Shown here piece by piece: positions 9,098 to 17,020 of a stretch of DNA of 64,000 nucleotides. Each line of letters opens with the position of its first letter. The stretch's first letter is position 1. The stretch is taken from the NCBI GenBank assembly GCA_947494195.1, contig CANLUC010000005.1, positions 62,001 through 126,000 of the forward strand, written 5' to 3'. The notes below the pieces were generated by a model that made no database searches, was not told where the DNA came from, and worked only from the letters and a program-made list of their open reading frames with translations. The translations under genes were made by a program, and so were the position numbers. Source of the stretch: an uncultured Nesterenkonia sp. (GTDB taxonomy: Bacteria; Actinomycetota; Actinomycetes; Actinomycetales; Micrococcaceae).

Positions 9098-10630
9098 CTA
9101 ATCGAAGAGTCGTATCGGGTTCACAATGTCGGCGTAGATGAGCAGCACGCCCATGGCCAGCATCATCACGGCCACGACGTAGGTCAGCGGCAGCAGCTTG
9201 GAGATGTCGAAGGGACCCGGATCCGGGCGCCCGAGCAGCTTGGCAAGCCGACGGCGCAGGCTCTCGTAGAGCGCTCCAGCCACGTGGCCGCCGTCCAGTG
9301 GAAGCAGCGGGATCAGGTTGAAGACCATGAGCGCCACATTCACCCCGGCCACCAGGGACAGCAGCGAGGCGAAGCGGGACTCCAGCGGGATCTCCTCCTG
9401 CGCGGAGAGCTCGCCGGCGATCCTGCCCACACCCACCACTGAGAGTGGTCCGTCGGGGTCCCGCTCGGCGGAGGTGAAGGTGGACAGCGCCACGTCATAG
9501 AGGCGCACCGGCAGGTTCGCGACGACGCCGGCCACCGCCTTGGACTGTTCCCACACCACCGGCCCGGCCTCCCAGAACGGCTGCTGGACCATCTCCTGCT
9601 CAGCGCCCATGCCGATGAAGCCCACCGGTTCGGTGATGAGCGCGCCGTCGTCGTCGCGCTGGGCTCGTCCCAGACCGTCGCTGATCGGACGCTCGGTGAG
9701 GATCGGGGTCAGCGTGGTGCTGCGCTCCTCACCGGACCGCAGGTAGGTGACGCTGCTGGACTCGCCCGCGGACTCACGGATCAGTCCGGTGAGCTCGTCC
9801 CACTCATCCACCGACTGGCCGTCGAAGGCGAGGATCTCATCGCCCGGGCGCAGGCCTGCTTCGTAGGTGGGACCGGCAGGATCATCGGGTCCGCATTCGC
9901 TCTGCGCCGCGTCGGCGGCATCGGCCTCGTCTGCGGAGACCACGCATTCGAAGACCTCGTTCACGGTGGTGTTCGGCTGTGCGGTGCCGTGGAGGGAGAC
10001 GATGCCGGCGGTCAGCGCCAGGGCGATGAGCCCATTCATCGCCGGGCCGCCGAGCATGATGATGATCCGCTTCCAGGTGGGCAGCTTGTAGAACGTGCGC
10101 TGCTCATCCCCGGGCTGGAGGTCCTCGGCGGCGACCTCGCGGGCGTCGGCGGACATCTGCTGGAAGAGACCGGTGGACTGCGAGCGCACCGTCTTGGTCG
10201 TGGTGGTCTCAGCGGAGCTCTCCCCCGCAGAAGCAGGTGCGCCGTACTGCGCGCCGACCTCGCTGAGATAGGGGTCCCGCGGCGCTGAGTCCGCAGCATC
10301 AAAGGACTCGGACGCAGCTCCCTCCGCGGATCCTTCAGCTGTCCCGGACTCCTCATGGTGCGCCGGGTGGTTCACCGTCCCGGTCTCATCTGGCGGCGGA
10401 TACATGCCGATCATCGCCACATAGCCGCCCAGCGGGATGGCCTTGACCCCATACTGGGTCTCACCGCGCCGTCGCGAGAACAGGGTCGGGCCGAAGCCGA
10501 TCATGTACTGGGTCACCCGAACGCCGAAGAGCTTCGCCGGAAGCAGATGGCCGACCTCGTGCAGAGCGATCGACAGCGCGATACCCAGCGCCACCAGCAG
10601 GACCCCGAGGATCATCAGCAGCGCGATCAT
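9098..10630 (-). CDS. Site-2 (M50/RseP-Rip1 type) intramembrane metalloprotease
   Basis: 510-residue membrane protease for regulated intramembrane proteolysis, typically of anti-sigma factors. Zinc ligands are in LHEVGHLLPAK (H24, E25, H28) in the first membrane helix and the second active-site motif NLIPLLPLDGGHVAGAL lies near residue 440. A PDZ-like segment (about 255-310, YEAGLRPGDEILAFDGQSVDEWDEL) lies between. Longer than usual (about 430-450) because of Ser/Ala/Glu-rich insertions at about 85-150 and 225-250. Its start overlaps the dxr stop by four bases, so translation is probably coupled. Confidence 0.94.
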   Translation of the reverse strand: MIALLMILGVLLVALGIALSIALHEVGHLLPAKLFGVRVTQYMIGFGPTLFSRRRGETQYGVKAIPLGGYVAMIGMYPPPDETGTVNHPAHHEESGTAEGSAEGAASESFDAADSAPRDPYLSEVGAQYGAPASAGESSAETTTTKTVRSQSTGLFQQMSADAREVAAEDLQPGDEQRTFYKLPTWKRIIIMLGGPAMNGLIALALTAGIVSLHGTAQPNTTVNEVFECVVSADEADAADAAQSECGPDDPAGPTYEAGLRPGDEILAFDGQSVDEWDELTGLIRESAGESSSVTYLRSGEERSTTLTPILTERPISDGLGRAQRDDDGALITEPVGFIGMGAEQEMVQQPFWEAGPVVWEQSKAVAGVVANLPVRLYDVALSTFTSAERDPDGPLSVVGVGRIAGELSAQEEIPLESRFASLLSLVAGVNVALMVFNLIPLLPLDGGHVAGALYESLRRRLAKLLGRPDPGPFDISKLLPLTYVVAVMMLAMGVLLIYADIVNPIRLFD

Positions 10631-11907
10631 GCGGGCGCCTGCACAGACGCAGCGCCGATCAGCGCGTCGGCCTCACGGCGGGCCCAGGTCTCCGCCTCGA
10701 GGACCTCCGCGAGGGAGAGCGTCCCGGCAGAGGGCGCGTAGCGCTCCAGCGTGGCCTCCACCGTGGAGACGATGCCGAGGAAGCTGAGCCGGCCCTCGTG
10801 GAAGGCCTCGACCGCCTGCTCGTTGGCGGCGTTGTAGACCGCCATGTGCGTGTCCGAGGCGGCGCAGGCCTGCTTGGCCAGGGCGACGGCGGGGAACGCG
10901 TGCTCATCCAGCGGCTCGAAGTCCCACTGCATGGCCTGGGTCCAATCGATCGGAGCGTCCACCTCGGTGAGGCGTTGCGGCCAAGAGAGACCGAGCGCGA
11001 TCGGGATCAGCATCCGCGGCTGCCCGGCCTGGGCGATCGTGGAGCCGTCGCAGAACTGGACCATCGAGTGGATCCACTGCTGCGGGTGGACCACGGTCTC
11101 GATCTCCTTCAGACCGATGTCGAAGAGCAGATGAGCCTCGATCACCTCGAGTGCCTTGTTGACCATGGTGGCGGAGTTGGTGGTGACCACGCGGCCCATC
11201 GCGTAGTTGGGGTGCTTGAGCGCCTGGGCCGGGGTGACGTCGGCGAGCGCCGCGGGATCCCAGCCGCGGAAGGGTCCGCCCGAGGCGGTGACGATCAGCC
11301 GGGACACCTCGGAGGCGCCGCTGAGCGCCGTGGCTCCCGATGCTGGGACCGAGCAGAGGCCCCGCTCGTGGCGCCCGGAGCTCAACGCCTGGGCCAGCGC
11401 GGAATGTTCGGAGTCCACCGGGATGATCTGACCGGGTCGCTGCACCGCCTGTGCGACCAGCGCGCCGCCGACCACCAGGGATTCCTTATTGGCCAGCGCG
11501 AGGGTGGCACCCGAGTTCAGGGCCGCCAGGGTGGGCTGCAGGCCAATCGAGCCGGTCATGCCGTTGAGCACGACGTCGGCTCCGGACTGCGCGGCGATCT
11601 GCACCGCCGCCTCATCCCCGGTGAGGATCTCGACTGTCTGCCCTGTCTGCCCTGTCTGTCCTGTGGCACGCAGGGCGGCCTCGAGCTCCCCGGCCGCCGC
11701 GGCGTCGGCGATTCCAGCGAGGCGAGCCCCGGTGGCACGGACCTGTTCGGCCAGCAATGCTGCATTGGACCCGGCCGCGAGCGCGACGACCTCAAAACGC
11801 CCAGGATGAGCGGCAATAACCTCAAGGGCCTGGGTTCCGATGGAACCGGTGGAACCGAGAATCGCCACGCGGCGCTTGGGAGAAGCCATCTCACCATTAT
11901 GGCGCAC
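10627..11907 (-). CDS. dxr: 1-deoxy-D-xylulose 5-phosphate reductoisomerase
   Basis: NADPH-dependent enzyme making MEP from DXP, first committed step of the MEP pathway. The N-terminal Rossmann motif is VAILGSTGSIGTQ; active-site features include ANKESLVVGG, PVDSEHSALAQAL, ASGGPFRGW and KHPNYAMGRVVTTNSATMVNKALEVIEAHLLF. 426 residues from a GTG at 11907; an ATG at 11889 is an alternative. A short in-frame tandem repeat near residues 80-90 (TGQTGQTGQT, from a 9-bp unit around 11635-11665) is unusual. First gene of the dxr-protease pair. Confidence 0.97.
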   Translation of the reverse strand: MRHNGEMASPKRRVAILGSTGSIGTQALEVIAAHPGRFEVVALAAGSNAALLAEQVRATGARLAGIADAAAAGELEAALRATGQTGQTGQTVEILTGDEAAVQIAAQSGADVVLNGMTGSIGLQPTLAALNSGATLALANKESLVVGGALVAQAVQRPGQIIPVDSEHSALAQALSSGRHERGLCSVPASGATALSGASEVSRLIVTASGGPFRGWDPAALADVTPAQALKHPNYAMGRVVTTNSATMVNKALEVIEAHLLFDIGLKEIETVVHPQQWIHSMVQFCDGSTIAQAGQPRMLIPIALGLSWPQRLTEVDAPIDWTQAMQWDFEPLDEHAFPAVALAKQACAASDTHMAVYNAANEQAVEAFHEGRLSFLGIVSTVEATLERYAPSAGTLSLAEVLEAETWARREADALIGAASVQAPA

Positions 11908-12046
11908 CAGCTCCGCCGCGAAGCATGGGGCTCGAGCACCCGCGCCTCATGGCCCACCAGCTCGCCCGTGATGTGAGCGCACAGTAGTCTGGGGACACAC
12001 CAGATGCAGACCCACGCGGCCACAAGCCGATGAAGGAGCCTCACCG

Positions 12047-12514
12047 ATGATCACGCTGCGCAAAGTGGAGACCGAGGATCTGGAGCAGTTCTTCATCTTC
12101 CAGCAGGACGCCGACGCCGCCCATATGGCCGCCTTCGCCTCCACGAATCCCAAGGACCGCAGCGTGTTCGACCATCACTGGGGTGAGCTGCTGAACTCCG
12201 ATGACACCATCGTGCGCACGATCGACCGCGACGGTCAGCCGGTGGGCTCCATCGCCGCCTTCGAGGACGAGTCCAGCCGGGAGATCACCTTCTGGATCGA
12301 AAAGCGCTTCTGGGGTCAGGGCATCACCACCGAAGCTGTGAAGAAGTTCCTCACCGAGTTCCCCGAACGCCCCGTCACCGCGCGAGTCGTAGTGGACAAT
12401 CTGGGCACCTTGAAGATCCTCCAGTCGCTCGGCTTCTCCGAGGTCGGGGAGGAATCGAGCTTCTCCAACGTGCGCGCCGAGGTGGTGCAGGAGAAGATCC
12501 TGCAGCTGAGCTGA
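12047..12514 (+). CDS. GNAT family N-acetyltransferase (RimJ/RimL-like)
   Basis: 155-residue single-domain acetyltransferase. It begins MITLRKVETEDLEQFFIFQQD, typical of the group, and the acetyl-CoA loop is in TFWIEKRFWGQGITTEAVKKFLTEF; the C-terminal VVDNLGTLKILQSLGFSEVGEE is the usual beta-helix segment. An ATG start with GAAGGAG upstream. It is transcribed divergently from dxr with 139 bases between. The acceptor substrate is not known. Confidence 0.88.
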   Translation: MITLRKVETEDLEQFFIFQQDADAAHMAAFASTNPKDRSVFDHHWGELLNSDDTIVRTIDRDGQPVGSIAAFEDESSREITFWIEKRFWGQGITTEAVKKFLTEFPERPVTARVVVDNLGTLKILQSLGFSEVGEESSFSNVRAEVVQEKILQLS

Positions 12515-12556
12515 GCCATTCTGGAGGCCGCCCCGGCCGAAGAACCCCTGCTCAGG

Positions 12557-12586
12557 TGCGTCACACTCGTCTCGAAGTGTGACACA
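12557..12586. promoter_or_regulatory. Candidate operator: inverted repeat upstream of the LuxR-type regulator
   Basis: Arms TGCGTCACACT (12557-12567) and AGTGTGACACA (12576-12586) form an inverted repeat with one mismatch in 11 pairs and an 8-base spacer. A possible -10 TACTAT lies near 12613. The position, about 85 bases before the regulator start, fits a regulator site or self-control; no binding protein is known. Confidence 0.45.
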
Positions 12587-12669
12587 CGACATGGTCTACC
12601 GCGATCCAGCGTCTACTATGAATCAACGTGGCGCCGGGGGTGCCCTGATCCGAAATGGGGGACCACCAC

Positions 12670-15372
12670 GTGAGTGCCAGAGCTGCTGAGGCTGTGATCG
12701 GACGCGACCCCCAGCGCGGCAAGATCCTCAGTGCCATCTACAGCACGCGGGCCGGGCGCAGCACCGTGTGTCTGCTCGAGGGCACGATCGGCTCCGGGAA
12801 GACAGCGCTGGCGGACGAGGCCCGCCGACGCGCAGCTGCTGCCGGCCTCACTGTGGTCTCCTTCGCCGATGTCGAGACCGGGGAAGACGTGTGTGATGCG
12901 CTGCGGCGCCACGGTCCGGGCCCGTACTGCCTGGTCGCCGAGGACTTTCACCGCGCCGGGCCAGAAGTCCATGGCGCCCTGGAAAAGCTCCTCGAGGCAG
13001 GCGCCTTAGGCCCTGGCGCGACGTGCGCAGTGCTGCTGCTCATGACCGTCTCTCCCACAGTGGATCCGCTCGCACGCAGGTTCGCCCGCACTGCGGCCCA
13101 CACCGGTACCCGCATCACGCTGCGCGGCATCACCCGCCCTGAAATGGCCAAGCTGCTCCAGCTCCACGGCCATCGGCCGAGCGTGGAGATGCTCACCCGA
13201 ATTCACAGTCGTTCTGCTGGCAATCCCGGCATCGCGGTGAGTCTGGCGGCTGCGTGTCTGACCGCGGAGGAGGTCTCCGCCTCCACGGTGCCGCAGTCCT
13301 ATCTGCGGGCCGACGTGGAGCACCTGACTGCCCCCCTGCGGACGTTCCTGGAAGTCCTCGCACTGGATGGCCGCAATGCGCGCGCCGGGGAGCTCGCGGA
13401 CGTCGCGGCACAGACCCTCCGTTCCTTCGCACCGGAGGAGGACCAGTCCATGGAGACGGACAGTCTCTTGGACGCACTGAGCCCGATCCTCACCGGCAAC
13501 GGCCGCGAGGTCCGGCTCAGCGACCAGACCTGGCGCGAGACCGCCCTGGCGCTGATCACCCCGGCCCGTCAGCAACTGATCCACCTGCTGCTTGCCGAAC
13601 GAACCATTGGACTCCCGCGCGCGCGACACCTCGCGGCCGCCACACCCGAAAGTGACCCAGGGCTGGCCCAGGAGTTCGAGGCCCAAGCTGAGACAGCCCT
13701 GCGGGACGGCAACTACTCAGCCAGTGCCGAGTACCTCGCTCTCGCCATGCGTGTCAGCCGGGGAAAGGAGAGACGCAGACTGCTGATCTCCGCAGGCCTC
13801 ACGATGGGACTCGCTGAGAATCCCCCGGGCGTCTTCGAACTCTTCGAGGAGATCGACCTGCTCGGGGACGTCCCGCTGGCGGCGTTCCTTCGAGCGGGAA
13901 TGGCCTTCTTCACCGGGCATCTCGATGCGGCGCGCAGCCTGTTGCTCGCCCAGCTCCGCAGCCCGCGCGAGGAGGGGCTGCTCGAGGACATCGTTCGCTG
14001 GAGGATGCTGATCCTGCTCTGCAGCGTGGAGATCGCCGCCGCCAACGAGCAGGCCGCCCAGGTCGCGGTGGCTCAAGCACGCGAACTCGGGATCGTGCCG
14101 AACACCCCGATCGACCGCGTCATGAACCGAGTGATGGTCATGCACGAGGTCTATGCCCTGTGGAATACGGGAGCGATCGAGGAGGCCATCACCTGTCTCG
14201 ATGTCTTCCTGATCGAGGCGGCCGGCACCGCCGAGCACACCGACGCTCTCTACTTCCGCGGACGAGTGCACTTCTACGCGGGGCACACCGCCGCGGCACT
14301 CGATGACCTGGAGCGCGCGGAGGAGGGTCGTCACCTGAATGCGGTTCCGGCGGCCGCGCAGCGCGGAATGGCGGAACAGGCAGTGATGGAGTTCCATCTC
14401 GGGCGCTGGTCGGACGCCATCCTGCGCGCCGAACGCGTCATCGCCATGGCGCCCACCACACGAGACTGGCGTGGTCTGGCGAGTTCACATGCGGTGCTGG
14501 CGATGGTCGCCGTCGCCCACGCCGATGAGACGGCCGCCGCCGAACATGTGGATTGGCTGACCCATTACGTCACCACCGCCAGCGCACTGCCGCTGTACAA
14601 CGTGATGACGGCGCTGGCCTGGACCGCCCGGATGTCGGGTGATCATGAACGTGCCCTCGAGGTCATCGCCGACTTCCGTCGCACCAGGCTCTACGCATGG
14701 TCTGACACCGTGGGGCTGATCGGGTGGCGTGCGCTGGAGATCGGCGCGCTGGTCGACCTCGAGAACCCCGGGGGTGCCAGGCTGGCGGAGGCTGAACGCC
14801 TCCTGGATGCCTTCAGTGAGAAAGTCGCTGCGCGACCGGGCCTCCCGCTTCCCTACGGCCATCCGCTGGCACTTCAGGCCAAGCTCGCCGCGAAGCGGGG
14901 AGACCTTAAGACCGCGGTGTTCGACTACCGCGCCTCGATCTGGTTGGCCGCCGAGTTCCCGCATACCCGCGCGCGACTGCACCATGCTCTCGGCGTGGTG
15001 CACCGTGAGCGCGGTGAGCACTCCGAAGCCGAGGAACAGCTCGAGGCGGCGCGCAACATCTTCGCGCAGCTGGGCGCGGCTCCGGAGCTCAGCGATGTCA
15101 AGAGCAGGCTGCTCTCCGTCGCGGGCCGATACGCCTCCCTCACGCCCCGGGAGAGGGACATGGCGTATCTGATCTCCCAGGGGCGGACCAATCGCGAGAT
15201 CGCGGAGAACCTCTTCGTCTCGGTCAAGACCGTCGAGTACCACGTCTCCAACCTGTTGCCCAAGCTCGGGATCTCGTCCCGCCGGGAGCTCTGGACCGCC
15301 GCCGCCGTGGCGTCCCAGCGGACCAGCCCGCCGGAGCAGACCCCGGGGTTCTCCCCCGGGATCGTCGTCTGA
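12670..15372 (+). CDS. Large ATP-binding LuxR-family transcriptional regulator (LAL/MalT-like)
   Basis: About 900 residues. An N-terminal ATPase has Walker A EGTIGSGKTALADEA (near residue 40) and a Walker B-like CLVAEDFH. The long middle part consists of helical, tetratricopeptide-like repeats (about 330-800). A C-terminal LuxR helix-turn-helix is ASLTPRERDMAYLISQGRTNREIAENLFVSVKTVEYHVSNLLPKLGI. Domain order matches STAND/LAL regulators, which integrate a ligand signal with ATP binding. I chose the GTG at 12670 because GGGGGA lies seven bases upstream; an ATG at 12655 is also in frame. Targets unknown; the convergent GT2-GH18 operon is its nearest neighbour. Confidence 0.9.
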   Translation: MSARAAEAVIGRDPQRGKILSAIYSTRAGRSTVCLLEGTIGSGKTALADEARRRAAAAGLTVVSFADVETGEDVCDALRRHGPGPYCLVAEDFHRAGPEVHGALEKLLEAGALGPGATCAVLLLMTVSPTVDPLARRFARTAAHTGTRITLRGITRPEMAKLLQLHGHRPSVEMLTRIHSRSAGNPGIAVSLAAACLTAEEVSASTVPQSYLRADVEHLTAPLRTFLEVLALDGRNARAGELADVAAQTLRSFAPEEDQSMETDSLLDALSPILTGNGREVRLSDQTWRETALALITPARQQLIHLLLAERTIGLPRARHLAAATPESDPGLAQEFEAQAETALRDGNYSASAEYLALAMRVSRGKERRRLLISAGLTMGLAENPPGVFELFEEIDLLGDVPLAAFLRAGMAFFTGHLDAARSLLLAQLRSPREEGLLEDIVRWRMLILLCSVEIAAANEQAAQVAVAQARELGIVPNTPIDRVMNRVMVMHEVYALWNTGAIEEAITCLDVFLIEAAGTAEHTDALYFRGRVHFYAGHTAAALDDLERAEEGRHLNAVPAAAQRGMAEQAVMEFHLGRWSDAILRAERVIAMAPTTRDWRGLASSHAVLAMVAVAHADETAAAEHVDWLTHYVTTASALPLYNVMTALAWTARMSGDHERALEVIADFRRTRLYAWSDTVGLIGWRALEIGALVDLENPGGARLAEAERLLDAFSEKVAARPGLPLPYGHPLALQAKLAAKRGDLKTAVFDYRASIWLAAEFPHTRARLHHALGVVHRERGEHSEAEEQLEAARNIFAQLGAAPELSDVKSRLLSVAGRYASLTPRERDMAYLISQGRTNREIAENLFVSVKTVEYHVSNLLPKLGISSRRELWTAAAVASQRTSPPEQTPGFSPGIVV

Positions 15373-15463
15373 CCGGACCGGCAGCTCGGTGCCGAGCACT
15401 CGGCGTCTCCACGCTCGCGCCGGGGCCGCGTCACTCGTGACCAGGCCGGGCCGAAGCGCGCCG

Positions 15464-17020
15464 TCAGGACTCCTCGGCAGCGTCCGCCTCAACCTCTTCT
15501 GCGGTCAGCGGCACCCAGGGCGAGCTGTCCGGATCGGCCACTGACGCGTCCGGACTGTCCCCTTCGGTCCACCACTTCGCCTCATAGGGCGTGCCCTCGG
15601 AGAGCACCCTGTCTCCCTTGTCGTAGGAGGCGCTTCCCTTCCACTCCGGGTAGGTGCCCTTCTCGACGGTGAAGACCGGTGCGGGGGTCTCTCCGGGAAG
15701 AACGGGTCCGATCAGCTCCCAGGGCGTGTCCCACTCCTCGAGCACCGGGTTGTCCGGCAGCTCTCCGCGGGTCCACCATTTCGCCTCGTAGACATTGCGG
15801 TGCCAGACGATCTTCGTGCCTTCGAGGTAGGAAGCTTCCTTGTTCCAGATCGGATAGGGGCTGGTCTCCGGGTCATCCTCGGCAGGCGCGGCGGCTGTCG
15901 GGTCCGGCTCAGTGGAGGCGTCTGCCGCCTCGGCGGCGTGGCCGGTGTATCCCTTGCTGAGCACCTCGGCGAAGCGCTGGTCGCCCTGTTCGACGCCACT
16001 GCAGGCATCCGAGACCCGGGTGACGTCTGGGTAGTTCGATCCACAGGTGGCATCGCGGTTCAATGACCACGTCGACATCCGGCCCACGCCGTTCTCGACG
16101 GCGAAGTCGTGGAACCGTTCGGCATCGTCCAGATCGAAGATCTCTCCGGGCACGTCGTTCTGCCCGATCATCGGGGTGGCGCCCAGCTTGCCCCACAGAG
16201 CGGAGTCGCTGAGCGGAATGCCCGCCTGGTCATAGAGGATGCCCAGCTGCCGGTGCGTGGAGCGCATGGCCGCCGCGGAGGCGTCGAACATGGTCCGCGA
16301 CTCCCGGGCCTCCCCGTAATTCATGGTCATCAGGTTCACCCCGGCGAGATCCGTGCCGGAGTCCAACATGCCGCTGACCACATCACGGCCCTCGGCAGTG
16401 AGTCCGCTGGGGATCACGGGCAGGGTGAGCCAGACCGCGAGCGGCTTGCCCTCGGCGCGACGCTCGGCCTGCAGCGAGGCCACTGCCTCGGCCCGCAGCG
16501 CGTTGCTCTTGGTGTCACTGAGCGCCGGTCCTTCGATGTCCAGGTCAATGGTGTCGAGGTCATAGCGCTCGATCACCTGGCGGTAGGCGTCGGCAAGCTC
16601 CTCGGGGGAATCGCAGACCGTGGCGAGCTCATCGTTGATGGCTCCGCCGAAGGAGACCACGACCCCGGCCCCCTGTTCGCGGAGCCGTTCGACGCGGCGG
16701 TCAAGATCGAGCTCCTGGCCGGCCTCATCCAGGCCGTAGTAGGTGCCCCAGCTCGGCGTGCAGCTCCCGTCCTTGTCCGCCACGATGAAGGACAGCACGA
16801 CGTCGGAGGTGTTGCCCTCCGCGTCCGCCGACCCCTCCTCGAAGGCGTAGCTCGGGGTGGCGGTCACGTCCACATACCCGGCGAACCAGTGTGGTGCGGG
16901 CTCCTGAGAAGCCCCAGCCTCGTACATGCGGACTCCTACGACGCCGGCCACAGCGGTGGCCAGAAGAATGACGACGGCGAGGATGACTCGCCAGGGGGAC
17001 AGGCGTGCGGTGGTGCTCAT
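15464..17020 (-). CDS. Membrane-anchored GH18 chitinase-like hydrolase with two chitin-binding modules
   Basis: 518 residues. A single N-terminal membrane segment (about 12-32) anchors an extracytoplasmic domain. GH18 hallmarks are VVSFGGAIND (about 121-130) and LDTIDLDIEGP, with E163 the likely catalytic acid. After a low-complexity linker there are two CBM5/12-like modules (about 388-440 and 468-505) with the repeated motif YEAKWWT. It would cut beta-1,4-GlcNAc polymers or related glycans outside the cell. Its ATG overlaps the stop of the GT2 synthase gene by four bases, so the two are translationally coupled. Confidence 0.88.
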   Translation of the reverse strand: MSTTARLSPWRVILAVVILLATAVAGVVGVRMYEAGASQEPAPHWFAGYVDVTATPSYAFEEGSADAEGNTSDVVLSFIVADKDGSCTPSWGTYYGLDEAGQELDLDRRVERLREQGAGVVVSFGGAINDELATVCDSPEELADAYRQVIERYDLDTIDLDIEGPALSDTKSNALRAEAVASLQAERRAEGKPLAVWLTLPVIPSGLTAEGRDVVSGMLDSGTDLAGVNLMTMNYGEARESRTMFDASAAAMRSTHRQLGILYDQAGIPLSDSALWGKLGATPMIGQNDVPGEIFDLDDAERFHDFAVENGVGRMSTWSLNRDATCGSNYPDVTRVSDACSGVEQGDQRFAEVLSKGYTGHAAEAADASTEPDPTAAAPAEDDPETSPYPIWNKEASYLEGTKIVWHRNVYEAKWWTRGELPDNPVLEEWDTPWELIGPVLPGETPAPVFTVEKGTYPEWKGSASYDKGDRVLSEGTPYEAKWWTEGDSPDASVADPDSSPWVPLTAEEVEADAAEES

